Assembly (NCBI GenBank): GCA_963767835.1
Contig: CAVYFY010000017.1
Coordinates: forward strand, 103,103-167,102
DNA from: SIAQ01 sp963767835
GTDB taxonomy: Bacteria; Planctomycetota; Planctomycetia; Gemmatales; Gemmataceae
Length of the DNA: 64,000 nt
Direction of reading: 5' to 3'
The notes beneath the pieces were generated by a model. That model did no database searches, was not told the DNA's origin, and saw only the letters and a program-made list of their open reading frames with translations. This document shows, piece by piece, positions 17,049-24,937 of the stretch. The position numbers were made by a program, and so were the translations under genes. Every line of letters starts with the position of its first letter. Position 1 is the first letter of the stretch.

Positions 17049-18098
17049 ATGACGGGAATTATCGCGATCCTGGCGCTTTTTACCGCGGGCCAAGGGGCAA
17101 AAACTCCCGACCCGGGAGAAATCTTGGAGCTGGCGCTAAAACAGCGCCAAGGCATCAAAACCTTCGCGGGGACTTTCAGATGGACGCTGACAAAGTCCGG
17201 CGGCACGACGTCGGACTGGGGATTGAGGCTTTGGCTTGACGGCAAAAGGCTTCGGCAGGATCGGTTGGCAGGTGAAGGCGTCAAGGAAATCACGTGCATC
17301 AACTGCGAAAAGGAAGGGCAGTTTATCCAATTCCACAGCGCTGATAAGGTTTCGGTGCAGTATGAAAAGATGGACAGCGCGAACTACAGGGACATCATGC
17401 TTGTGGACCCGCGGGTCGTCGGCTTGCAAACAGCCCAATCGGGTTTCCTATGGAATTACAAATTGGACACCTCTCTCGGTTCGGCAGACCGGTCCGCCCC
17501 GACCTCCGAAAAGACGAAATGGAACGGGATCGACGGATACGTAGTGCGGTTCAAGCAAACCACCACCGGGAGGAAACTGACCTATTGGATAGTACCGTCG
17601 ATGGATTATAGCGTCGTCCGCGTCGATTTCGAAATCACTGGCAAGAATGTTATTACTACTCGAAGCCTCAAATGCGAAATGGAAAAGCATGGAAAACCCG
17701 GCGTCTGGTTTCCCAAATCCTATGTCGCGGAGGAATACAAGGGCGGTAAGCTGACCTGGTCCGAAAAATTGGCCATTACCGACGTCAAGATAAACGAGGA
17801 TTTGCCGGTTGACACCTTTCGATTTGCTGGCATGAACATCCCCGCCGGACGAACGATCTACGGGAACGCCTTGCCAACCAAGAGATCGAAGATTTATCAA
17901 TGGGACGGGAAGGAAATAATCGAAGTGGACCGGGCCAAAAACAAAGAACCAACAAAGGAGATGTCGGAGGCCTCCCCCGTCAACCGCGGCATGTTGCTTG
18001 CCGGTGCTGGCGGCTTGTCCGTTGTTGGGGCAGTTGCGCTTTGCAGAGTTTTTTGGCCCCGCGGTTCCGGGAAACCCACCGCGGTCGGAGGCGGATAG
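17049..18098 (+). CDS. LolA-like exported protein with C-terminal membrane anchor
   Basis: 349 residues. The N-terminus IIAILALFTAGQGAKTPDPG looks like a signal peptide. The body resembles the lipoprotein carrier/LolA-like fold seen in many planctomycete outer-membrane sorting-like proteins (IKTFAGTFRWTLTKSGG, LRLWLDGKRLRQDRL, VNEDLPVDTFRF-type end). Near residue 315 a hydrophobic stretch (GMLLAGAGGLSVVGAVALC) and a short basic tail look like a C-terminal anchor. It closes the set begun by DUF1573; the Cys-rich protein lies 43 bases upstream. Codon use seems less GC-biased than in flanking genes. Confidence 0.65.
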   Translation: MTGIIAILALFTAGQGAKTPDPGEILELALKQRQGIKTFAGTFRWTLTKSGGTTSDWGLRLWLDGKRLRQDRLAGEGVKEITCINCEKEGQFIQFHSADKVSVQYEKMDSANYRDIMLVDPRVVGLQTAQSGFLWNYKLDTSLGSADRSAPTSEKTKWNGIDGYVVRFKQTTTGRKLTYWIVPSMDYSVVRVDFEITGKNVITTRSLKCEMEKHGKPGVWFPKSYVAEEYKGGKLTWSEKLAITDVKINEDLPVDTFRFAGMNIPAGRTIYGNALPTKRSKIYQWDGKEIIEVDRAKNKEPTKEMSEASPVNRGMLLAGAGGLSVVGAVALCRVFWPRGSGKPTAVGGG

Positions 18099-18171
18099 AC
18101 CAGTCCTGTCGTGGCCTGATTCAGGCTAATTGACGCCCGGCACGCCGAGCGTGGTCCGGGAATGCTGTGCG

Positions 18172-18735
18172 TCACTGCAGCCCCGGGATGCCGATTTCCT
18201 GATCCTGATTGACCATCGGATTGAAAAAGCGCATCGTCTTCAGCTTCCACTGGTCCCCCTCGCGCACGAAATCGGCCTCGGTGATGAACGGCCGGGGCTG
18301 CTCTTCGCCGACTTCCCAGGCCGCGACACGGAAGCGCGTTTTCGCCGTTTTCCGGTCCGGAGAAATCTCGGCCTTAAACTGACGGATGTCCACCGCTCGG
18401 ACTTGATTCTTATGAATCGATTGACGGGCCGCTTCGTAGAGCATCTCGCGCGTCATGCCCTTGTATTTGAAATCCTTGGAAATGTGCGAGAAGAGGTCGT
18501 CCACGTTCCCATCCACGACGGCATCGGCCATCGCGTTCACGTTCATCTCGAGCTGCTTGCTGTCGGAGATGACGAATCGCGTCAACACAAAGATCATGCC
18601 CATGAACAGTAGCGGGATCACCGCCAGACCCAGGAATTTGACGCGCTGGTTGAACCGCCAGACGACCACCAGAGCCGCCGCGATGATGGCGCCCAGGATA
18701 TAAAGTGCATTCGCGTTATCGACGAGCCAGGACAT
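18172..18735 (-). CDS. Membrane protein with NTF2-like domain
   Basis: 187 residues: two membrane helices at about 10-30 and 35-52 (LYILGAIIAAALVVVWRF; FLGLAVIPLLFMGMIFVLT), then a soluble domain of about 110 residues whose pattern (MADAVVDGNVDDLFSHISKD, FRVAAWEVGEEQPRPFITEA, WKLKTMRFFNP) suggests an NTF2/SnoaL-like cone fold. No catalytic residues can be named. It lies 15 bases downstream of the small membrane gene at 18751 and may be the last gene of the eno transcript. Confidence 0.65.
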   Translation of the reverse strand: MSWLVDNANALYILGAIIAAALVVVWRFNQRVKFLGLAVIPLLFMGMIFVLTRFVISDSKQLEMNVNAMADAVVDGNVDDLFSHISKDFKYKGMTREMLYEAARQSIHKNQVRAVDIRQFKAEISPDRKTAKTRFRVAAWEVGEEQPRPFITEADFVREGDQWKLKTMRFFNPMVNQDQEIGIPGLQ

Positions 18736-18750
18736 GAGCGTTCTCGCTGT

Positions 18751-19044
18751 TCACGCGCCCGCCATCGTGTCATGCGGCGGCTTCTTTGGCGAGCGTTTTC
18801 GCGCCGCCGGGTCGGGCCGAAAGAAGACGCATGCCGTCACGATCAAGCCGATGGCGCCGGCGATCGATGCCCGCCGCACCGTGGCATCCGCGGCAAACAT
18901 CTCCAGCAGCGGATGGGTAAACGGCAATTCCTCAATCAGAAACGGCAGAGCGGTCACCACCGCGAGAAGCAGGATGGCAACGAGCATCGCGCCGCAAAAC
19001 AGCATCAACGGTAACCAGTAATCGCGCAGTTCCTGCAGCATCAT
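18751..19044 (-). CDS. Small membrane protein after enolase
   Basis: 97 residues with two membrane helices (LMLFCGAMLVAILLLAVVTA and SIAGAIGLIVTACVFF) and a basic Pro/Lys tail. Its ATG overlaps the eno stop codon (ATGA at 19041-19044), so the two genes are translationally coupled. The longer open frame reaching 19491 only antiparallels enolase coding and is rejected. Function unknown. Confidence 0.65.
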   Translation of the reverse strand: MMLQELRDYWLPLMLFCGAMLVAILLLAVVTALPFLIEELPFTHPLLEMFAADATVRRASIAGAIGLIVTACVFFRPDPAARKRSPKKPPHDTMAGA

Positions 19045-20324
19045 GCCAGTCCGTAGCGTGCCTGCGGACCGAGGTCCTCCTCGATGCGCAGCAGTTGGTT
19101 GTACTTCGCGATGCGGTCGGTGCGGCTCGTCGAGCCGGTCTTGATCTGGCCGGCGTTGGTGGCGACGGCGATGTCCGCGATCGTCACGTCCTCGGTTTCG
19201 CCGGAGCGATGGCTGATGACGGCGGTGAAGCCGTGGCGTTTGGCCAGCTCGATGGCGTCCAGCGTTTCGGTCAGCGTGCCGATCTGATTCACCTTGACGA
19301 GGATGCTGTTGGCGGCTTTCTTGTCGATGCCTTCTTGCAGGCGTTTGGTGTTGGTGACGAAGAGATCGTCGCCGACGAGCTGGATTTTGCCGCCCAGCTC
19401 GCGGGTCAATTTCTGCCAGCCGTCCCAGTCGTCTTCGGCCAGGCCGTCCTCGAGCGAGCGGATGGGCCATTTGGCGCACAGCTTCTTCCACAGATCGATC
19501 ATCTCATCGCTGGAGGCGATTCGGCTTGGATCGCTTTTGAAGAAGCAGTAGCCCTTCTTGCCTTTCGCCTTGGCTTCCTCGAAAAGCTCGGTGGCAGCCG
19601 GGTCGAGAGCAAATGCAACTTGCTCGCCTGGCTTGTATCCCGCGGCTTCAATAGCCTTGGTCAAAAGCTCGAGCGCCTCGTCGGCGGATTTCAAATCGGG
19701 AGCAAAACCGCCTTCATCGCCGACTGCGGTGTTGAGATGCTGGTCGTGCAACACCTTTTTGAGATGGTGGAAGACTTCCGACCCCATGCGGAGCGCCTCG
19801 CGGAAGCTCGACGCGCCGACGGGCATGATCATGAATTCCTGGAAATCGACGGTGCTGTCCGCGTGCTTGCCGCCGTTGAGCACGTTCATCATCGGCACCG
19901 GCAGCACCTTGGCGTTGGTGCCGCCGAGGTAGCGATAAAGGGGCAAGCCGACGGAGGATGCCGCCGCATGGGCGACCGCGAGGGAGACGCCCAGGATGGC
20001 GTTGGCGCCGAGGTTCGCTTTGTTCGGCGTGCCGTCGAGTTCGAGCATGGTGCGATCGATTTCGAGTTGGTTAGACGGGTCCTCGCCGATCAGCTTGGGG
20101 GCGATGACATCGTTGATGTTGCGGACCGCCTTGAGCACGCCTTTGCCGAGATAGCGTTTCTTGTCGCCATCGCGCAATTCGACGGCTTCGTAAGCGCCGG
20201 TGCTGGCGCCGCTGGGGACGGCGGCCCGGCCGATGGCGCCGTCGGTGAGAACGGCGTCCACCTCCAGCGTCGGATTGCCCCGGCTATCGAGAATTTCGCG
20301 GGCGTGAATTTGTTGCAATTCCAT
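19041..20324 (-). CDS. eno: Enolase
   Basis: Enolase interconverts 2-phosphoglycerate and phosphoenolpyruvate in glycolysis. The 427-residue protein begins MELQQIHAREILDSRGNPTL and shows PSGASTGAYEAVELRDGD, the metal-ligand region, VGDEGGFAPD, LEDGLAEDDWDGW, GDDLFVTN, the KVNQIGTLTETL loop with the catalytic Lys, and SHRSGETED. All are as expected. The open frame continues upstream to 20816, but that part is Pro/Arg-rich and crosses a repeat and a terminator; the family start is the ATG at 20324. It leads an operon with the small membrane gene. Confidence 0.97.
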   Translation of the reverse strand: MELQQIHAREILDSRGNPTLEVDAVLTDGAIGRAAVPSGASTGAYEAVELRDGDKKRYLGKGVLKAVRNINDVIAPKLIGEDPSNQLEIDRTMLELDGTPNKANLGANAILGVSLAVAHAAASSVGLPLYRYLGGTNAKVLPVPMMNVLNGGKHADSTVDFQEFMIMPVGASSFREALRMGSEVFHHLKKVLHDQHLNTAVGDEGGFAPDLKSADEALELLTKAIEAAGYKPGEQVAFALDPAATELFEEAKAKGKKGYCFFKSDPSRIASSDEMIDLWKKLCAKWPIRSLEDGLAEDDWDGWQKLTRELGGKIQLVGDDLFVTNTKRLQEGIDKKAANSILVKVNQIGTLTETLDAIELAKRHGFTAVISHRSGETEDVTIADIAVATNAGQIKTGSTSRTDRIAKYNQLLRIEEDLGPQARYGLA

Positions 20325-20394
20325 GGATGCGACTCGTGTTTGAACCTTGATCGGCCTCGACTCCTCGTTGGTATAGGTTTTTGGCGGCTTGGCG

Positions 20395-20467
20395 TCTGTG
20401 GTCCGTGGTCCGTTGTCCGTGGCAGAATAATGGGCGGCCACGGACCAAGCACCACGGACCCCGGACA
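20395..20467. repeat. Hairpin with GGTCCGT heptamer arms
   Basis: Left arm 20395-20422 contains GGTCCGTGGTCCGTTGTCCG, a 7-base period. Right arm 20438-20467 contains CCACGGACC twice plus CCGGACA. The arms pair around a 15-base loop (AGAATAATGGGCGG). It sits about 70 bases upstream of the enolase start. Confidence 0.85.
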
Positions 20468-20471
20468 CTTC

Positions 20472-20509
20472 AAAAAAAAGCCGCCGAGGCGCGGGTGGCG
20501 CTCGGCGGC
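20472..20509 (-). terminator. Strong Rho-independent terminator, minus strand
   Basis: On the minus strand a stem of about 11 bases (GCCGCCGAGCG with GCCTCGGCGGC, one mismatch, loop CCACCCGC) is followed at once by 8 T (plus-strand A run 20472-20479). It lies about 300 bases after the nfo stop and before eno, so it ends a transcript that includes 20510-20812. Confidence 0.85.
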
Positions 20510-20812
20510 TCGTCACGGCTGCTTCGGGGACCGCTTGGGGGAGGACGCTCGGGGTTGGGTTTCGCTGGGTGATGTCCGGCGGCCTGGTTGAAGCTGGCCG
20601 TGTGCCTCGGAAGTGCCGGCTGGGGGGCGCGGGCAACTTCCTTTCGAGGGGCGAGTTCCGCGGCGGCTCCGCCCTCCTGGCCGATTCGCCGCGCGCCTCT
20701 CGACGGCTGCCGGCCTCTTCCTTGGCCGACTGCTCGGAACGAACCGCTGACTTCGTGCGCGGCTCATCACTAACCCCAATATCGACGCAGCCGAAAAGAC
20801 ACTTGAGCCCCC
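20510..20812 (-). other. 303-base gap before a terminator: nfo 3' UTR or unknown RNA
   Basis: The stretch between the nfo stop and the terminator is GC-rich and has several short GC-rich inverted segments. It does not show the conserved core of RNase P RNA, tmRNA or SRP RNA that I could check by eye. A frame is open through it (upstream extension of eno), but it is Arg/Pro-rich and unlike a protein. At 20743-20767 it holds one half of the repeat found at 40939-40965. A non-coding RNA or a long 3' UTR is possible. Confidence 0.35.
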
Positions 20813-21676
20813 TCATTTCTTTTTGCCCACCAAACTCCGCAAAGTGTGAAGGTTAATCACGTCCATGTCCTCATTGTTGGGCCCTTCTTTCGGCGTCTCC
20901 ATGATCATCGGCGTCTTCTGAAAGCGCGGATCGTTGACGAGAAGTCGAAAGGGTTCCAGGCCAAGCTGCCCCTGGCCGATGTGTTCGTGCCGATCGACGC
21001 GGCAGCCAAGCGGCTTCTTGCTGTCGTTCAAATGAAACACCTTGAGCCGACTCAGGCCGATGAGCCGATCGAACTCGCTCACGGTTCTCTCGTAATCGGC
21101 TTGCGGGGCCAGCGGATAGCCCGCGGCGAAGACGTGGCAGGTGTCGAGACAGACGCCGAGCCGTTTCGGCTCCATCACCTGATCGAGGATCGATGCGAGA
21201 TGCTCGAACCTCCAGCCGAGACTTTTGCCCTGGCCGGCGGTGGTTTCAAGCAACACCTTCACCTTGGCGCCGGGGCAGCGCCCGTGAACGATGTCAAGGG
21301 CGGCAACGATGCGCTTCAATCCAATCTCATCGTCACCGTCGGTCGGCGTGCCGGGGTGCATGACGAGATAGGCCAGACCAAGCGTTTCGGCTCGCTGCAC
21401 CTCGACAACAAACGCTTCGAGTGAGCGCTGGTAGAGCACCGGCTCGGGCGAGGCGAGATTGATGAGATACGAATCGTGAGCGGTGGGGAACTTCAGTTTC
21501 GATCGTTTGAGGGCATCGCGGAAGAGCTTGATGTCGTCGGCGCTGAGTTCCTTCGCGTTCCACTGGTTGTTGTTCTTGGTGAAGAGTTGCACCGTCTCAA
21601 ATTCGTGCTCCTGGGCAGCGTTGATCGCATGGTAACAACCGCCGGCGATGGACATGTGAGCGCCGAACAAGGGCAT
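20813..21676 (-). CDS. nfo: Endonuclease IV (deoxyribonuclease IV)
   Basis: Nfo cuts DNA at abasic sites in base excision repair and uses three zinc ions. The 287-residue TIM-barrel protein starts MPLFGAHMSIAGGCYHAINA and shows FTKNNNQW, HDSYLINLASP, YLVMHPGT (zinc His), LLETTAGQGKSLG (Glu ligand), GVCLDTCHVFAAGYPL, HLNDSKKPLGCRVDRHEHIGQG and METPKEG near the end. All metal ligands are present. The gene is alone on its strand before the eno region. Confidence 0.96.
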   Translation of the reverse strand: MPLFGAHMSIAGGCYHAINAAQEHEFETVQLFTKNNNQWNAKELSADDIKLFRDALKRSKLKFPTAHDSYLINLASPEPVLYQRSLEAFVVEVQRAETLGLAYLVMHPGTPTDGDDEIGLKRIVAALDIVHGRCPGAKVKVLLETTAGQGKSLGWRFEHLASILDQVMEPKRLGVCLDTCHVFAAGYPLAPQADYERTVSEFDRLIGLSRLKVFHLNDSKKPLGCRVDRHEHIGQGQLGLEPFRLLVNDPRFQKTPMIMETPKEGPNNEDMDVINLHTLRSLVGKKK

Positions 21677-21843
21677 GATCCGACTCCGAGTTCACGTGAT
21701 TCAGGCTGAGGGACGCTCAGCATTATCTTAGGAGGCCGTGCGGCTTTCACAATCGGGAGCTTTTCCCGCCCTTGCCGCGCAGGCGTTGTCGGCACATTCC
21801 GCTCATCCGTCTCGCCAATAGTGGCGAAAGCACCGGGCGGTTA

Positions 21844-21871
21844 TTGACATTCGCCCGCACCGGCGCATACT
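21844..21871 (+). promoter_or_regulatory. Candidate sigma-70 promoter for the small lipoprotein
   Basis: TTGACA (21844-21849) and CATACT (21866-21871), spacer 16 bases, lie about 70 bases upstream of the ATG at 21942. The -35 box is perfect. Confidence 0.5.
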
Positions 21872-21941
21872 TTTTCACACCTGCGAGAAAATCTCGGCGC
21901 TTCGGGGCCGGGATCGCTTCTTTGACGAAAGGAGTTCGGCC

Positions 21942-22091
21942 ATGAAAATACGAAGACTGCTGGTTCTGTTGGTGCTCGTCGCCGCATGTTTGACAGCGGG
22001 CGGCTGTGCCCATCATCGCGCCCACCGCTATGCATGCTGCGAGCCGGTCTGCCCGTGTCCGTGCCCGTGTGCCCCAGCGTACCATCCCTGA
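21942..22091 (+). CDS. Small Cys-rich lipoprotein (49 aa)
   Basis: A 49-residue protein with a lipoprotein-type signal peptide: MKIRRLLVLLVLVAACL, then TAGGC, where AGGC fits a lipobox with Cys as the lipidated residue. The mature part is only about 25 residues and is rich in His, Cys and Pro (AHHRAHRYACC, CPCPCPCAP). AAAGGAG lies 7-13 bases before the ATG, and a promoter is visible upstream. The His/Cys content suggests metal binding (inference). No operon partner. The 243 bases after it up to 22334 hold no gene that I can see. Confidence 0.65.
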   Translation: MKIRRLLVLLVLVAACLTAGGCAHHRAHRYACCEPVCPCPCPCAPAYHP

Positions 22092-22334
22092 GTGCGGCTT
22101 GAGCGCGCGACGGCGGCAGGGAACACCGCATCGTCCCGAAGCCGCCGCGTGAGCATTCCATCTCGAATGGCAGACTCTGGCTGTGGCGCGCAGTGTGAGG
22201 CTGCGCCATGCCGCGCATTTTTTGGTCGGTCCAACACTTCGCGCAAGATCGTTAATTGGTTGATTTTGTAAAACCCGCAGCCATCATGCGCGGTAATATC
22301 AAAGCATCGGCAACGCCCAATACTGGAGCAGAGC

Positions 22335-22931
22335 ATGCGAATCGTGAGCTTTGGTGCAATCATCGTTGGACTTTCCGTGGCGACCTGTGCGAACGCTGGC
22401 GCCGGCGCGCGGAAGGAAGAATCGGCGTCGATCACGTTTACGGATGTGAATGGCCGGGTGCAGACGCCGCTTGCATTGGGAGACAAAAAGGCGACCGTGC
22501 TATTCTTTCTCTTGCCCGATTGCCCGGTCTCGAATAGCTATGCCCCGGAGATTCGGCGCATCTGTGCCGCATACGAGCCGAAGAAAATCGCGGCTTTCGT
22601 GGTGCACGCCGACCCCGATGTCACCATCGAGCAGGCGAAGAAGCACGCCAAGGAATATGGCCTTGCGTGCCCGGTGCTGCTCGATCCGGCGCACTTGCTC
22701 GCCAAGAAAGCCGGCGTGAAAATGGCGCCGGAGGTCGCGGTGCTGGGCTCGGATGGCAAGGTGCTTTACCGGGGCCGCATCGACGATTGGTACGCGGGTT
22801 ACGGCAAGCGTCGTGCCGAGCCGACGCAGCGCGATTTGCGCAATGCCCTGGATGCGATCCTGGACGGCAAAGCGGTCGCGACGCCGGAGACCAAGGTCAT
22901 CGGCTGCCATCTGCCCGAAGCGAAAAAATAA
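22335..22931 (+). CDS. Exported redoxin (thioredoxin-like) protein
   Basis: 198 residues: signal peptide (MRIVSFGAIIVGLSVATCANA) and an AhpC/TSA-type thioredoxin fold. The active-site segment reads LLPDCPVSNSYAPEIRRI, with a single Cys where a peroxidase or redoxin Cys sits and no CXXC. The other conserved pieces are ITFTDVNGRVQTPLAL at the start, APEVAVLGSDGKVLYRGRID and DLRNALDAILDGKAV at the end. Planctomycetes often place such redoxins directly before a cytochrome/copper monooxygenase-like gene, as here (23026). They are probably co-transcribed, although a repeat lies between them. Confidence 0.8.
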   Translation: MRIVSFGAIIVGLSVATCANAGAGARKEESASITFTDVNGRVQTPLALGDKKATVLFFLLPDCPVSNSYAPEIRRICAAYEPKKIAAFVVHADPDVTIEQAKKHAKEYGLACPVLLDPAHLLAKKAGVKMAPEVAVLGSDGKVLYRGRIDDWYAGYGKRRAEPTQRDLRNALDAILDGKAVATPETKVIGCHLPEAKK

Positions 22932-22933
22932 CC

Positions 22934-23000
22934 GGCGAGCCGAGCCCCGTAAGGGGCCGGTTGTCTTGTGAAAACCGGCTCCTTAAGGAGCACGGCTCGC
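22934..23000. repeat. REP-like palindrome, GGCGAGCCGAGC family, copy 1
   Basis: Begins GGCGAGCCGAGCCCCGTAAG and ends ACCGGCTCCTTAAGGAG plus CACGGCTCGC. The two ends pair, and each half has its own small hairpin (CCCCGTAAGGGG; CTCCTTAAGGAG). Related copies are at 31479-31562 and 45000-45214. Confidence 0.9.
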
Positions 23001-23025
23001 ACAAAGTCCGTTGAAAGGGCCATTC

Positions 23026-24466
23026 ATGCGAGTTCCTGCTTTGATGTTCGCCATCGCGGCGTTGACCGGTGCGTCGGCCGTGCACGCGCAAGAGAAAGCG
23101 GCGCCGACATTCAACAAGGATGTCGCGCCGATTCTGTTTAAGCAATGCGCGTCGTGCCATCGGCCCGGGGAAGCGGCACCGTTTCCGCTGTTGACGTATC
23201 AGGATGCCAAGAAGCGCGGCAAGCTTATCTCCCAGGTCACGCAATCCCGGCAGATGCCGCCGTGGAAAGCCGCCAAGGGGGATGTCGCCTTTCGCAATGA
23301 ACGGCATCTGAAGGACGCGGAGATTGCGATTCTGCAGCAGTGGCTGAAGGCAGGCCTGCCCGAGGGGGACAAGCAAGACCTGCCGGCCCAGCCGACGTTT
23401 GTTGGCGGTTGGCCGCTCGGCAAGCCGGACCTGATCGTCAAGATGCCGAAGACGTATAAGGTTCCCGGTGAGGGGCGCGACATTTATCGCAACTTCGCCG
23501 TCGCGCTCAGCCTCAAAGAAGACAAGTGGGTCAAGGCGATCGACTTCCGCCCCAGCGCTCCGTCAGTCGTGCATCACACGCTGTTTTTCCTCGATCCAAG
23601 CGGGACCGCGGCCAAGAAAGAAGCGGACAGCGGCCAGGTCGGCACCAGCGGCGGCATGAGCGCGTTGGGCGGGCTCGGAAAAGGCAAAGGCAAGGGCGGC
23701 CTCGGCGGGCTTGGCGGCCTCGGAGGCGCTCGGCGGCGAAGGCGGATCGCAAGCCGGCAACCTCGGCCTTGGCGGCTGGGCCGTCGGCGCTCAGGCCCGC
23801 GCGCTCCCCGACGGCCTTGCCTACCGCCTCCCCAAAGGCGCCGACCTCATCCTCGCCACCCATTTCCATCCCTCCGGAAAAGCCGAGGAGGAAGCTTCCA
23901 CCATCGCCCTTTACTTCGCCGACAAGGCCCCCACCCAGCGATTCACGGGCATCCAGATCCCCATCGTCTTCGGCATCCTCGCCGGCATCGACATCCCCCC
24001 CGGCAAAAAGGATTACGCCATCGAGGATTCCTATGTCCTCCCCGTCGATGTCAAAGCCTTCGGCGTCAGCGCCCACGCCCACTACATCGGCAAAGAGCTG
24101 CGCATGACTGCGACGCTCCCCGACGGCAAGGTCAAGACGCTGCTGCACATCCCCGATTGGGACTTCGGCTGGCAGGAACAATATCGCTTCCAGGATTATT
24201 ACGACCTGCCCAAGGGGACCAAACTGAACGTGAAGATCAGCTACGACAATTCCGCGGAGAATCCCAGCAACCCGACCAACCCGCCGCGCCGCGTCAAGTG
24301 GGGCAAGGAATCAACCGACGAGATGGGCTCGATCACGCTGCAAGTCGTCGCCGCCAGGGAGGACGAATTCCCGCGCTTGCAAGAAGCGTATCGCAAGCAC
24401 ATCACCGAGGCAGCGATCAAGGCGGCCATGAAGAAATTCGGTGAGAAGAAGAGCGACAACCCGTAG
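23026..24466 (+). CDS. Cytochrome-c/copper monooxygenase-like exported protein, frameshifted
   Basis: Signal peptide (MRVPALMFAIAALTGASAVHA), then a c-type heme segment FKQCASCHRPGEAAPFPLLT, then a copper type II ascorbate-dependent monooxygenase-like body: VHHTLFFLDPSG (His pair) and, in the second frame, ATHFHPSGKAEEE and HAHYIGKELRMTATLPDG. The His-containing motifs are the probable copper ligands. Between the halves is a Gly-rich linker (GKGKGKGGLGGLGGLGG) where the frame changes, near 23725. The second frame runs to 24466. The gene probably works with the redoxin just upstream, in the periplasm-like space. The Gly-rich GC-rich site makes a base-call error plausible. Confidence 0.8.
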
Positions 24467-24490
24467 CACCGGCGCACCGGCGGCAGTTTA

Positions 24491-24529
24491 TTGACATCGA
24501 CCCGTTGTATAGATACAATGTAATTACAT
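24491..24529 (+). promoter_or_regulatory. mazE promoter with two perfect palindromic operators
   Basis: TTGACA (24491-24496), 17-base spacer, TACAAT (24514-24519): near-consensus sigma-70. TTGTATAGATACAA (24505-24518) is a perfect palindrome over the spacer and -10 box. ATGTAATTACAT (24518-24529) is a second perfect palindrome over the expected start of transcription. This layout fits autorepression by the antitoxin encoded at 24541. Confidence 0.8.
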
Positions 24530-24540
24530 GGGAATTCGGC

Positions 24541-24792
24541 ATGAAAACGCGCATCATCAAGATCGGCAACTCGCGCGGGGTCCGTATTCCCAAACAATTC
24601 CTGGAGCTTGCCGGGTTGGACGGCGAAGTCGAGATCAAGCCGGCGAAAAACGGGATTGTGATCACACACCTGGCCAAGCCACGCGCTGGCTGGGCGGATG
24701 CGGCCCGGCAACTGGCCGAGGCCGGCGGCGATCAACTCCTGGATGACGGCGGACCGCCGACCCGATTCGACGAGGAGCAGTGGGAATGGTAG
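24541..24792 (+). CDS. mazE: AbrB/MazE-type antitoxin
   Basis: An 83-residue antitoxin with the swapped-hairpin AbrB/MazE DNA-binding domain: MKTRIIKIGNSRGVRIPKQF, then LELAGLDGEVEIKPAKNGIV. The toxin-binding tail is acidic and ends FDEEQWEW, a typical MazE end in this group. Its role is to bind MazF and repress its own promoter; the promoter and two operator palindromes are intact just upstream. The stop overlaps the start of the toxin gene, which is broken. So the antitoxin is probably an orphan regulator now. Confidence 0.85.
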   Translation: MKTRIIKIGNSRGVRIPKQFLELAGLDGEVEIKPAKNGIVITHLAKPRAGWADAARQLAEAGGDQLLDDGGPPTRFDEEQWEW

Positions 24793-24937
24793 TCCGTCGT
24801 TTCGAAACGGAAAACAGGGCGATTTTGACTTCAACATTCGTGACTTCGCGCCACCTCATGAGCAATGGACCGAAGCCGGACGTCTCCGTGTGGGCATCAT
24901 CATTTCGCAGCAACTCGGCAGTCGCCAATATGGATTT
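24786..24937 (+). pseudogene. Toxin wreck: MazF start joined to DUF5615-like C-terminus
   Basis: The ATG at 24786 overlaps the mazE end and begins MVVRRFE, the usual first residues of MazF. The next part is not MazF. Reading ENRAILT and then, one frame over from about 24836, FNIRDFAPPHEQWTEAGRLR and VGIIISQQLGSRQYG gives what I recognise as the C-terminal half of DUF5615 PIN-like proteins. So a deletion seems to have joined two toxin genes, with one further base lost. It runs into the end of the DUF1559 gene. Family calls are from memory of motifs. Confidence 0.5.

Noticed and set aside
19095..20591. 498-residue plus-strand open frame
   Set aside because: Lies opposite enolase, whose family motifs are all intact. 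The frame is a by-product of codon bias.
20510..20812. RNase P RNA, tmRNA or SRP RNA
   Set aside because: Conserved core sequences of these RNAs are not present in either strand of the gap.
20325..20816. N-terminal extension of enolase
   Set aside because: The open frame upstream of the family start crosses a repeat hairpin and a terminator and is Arg/Pro-rich.
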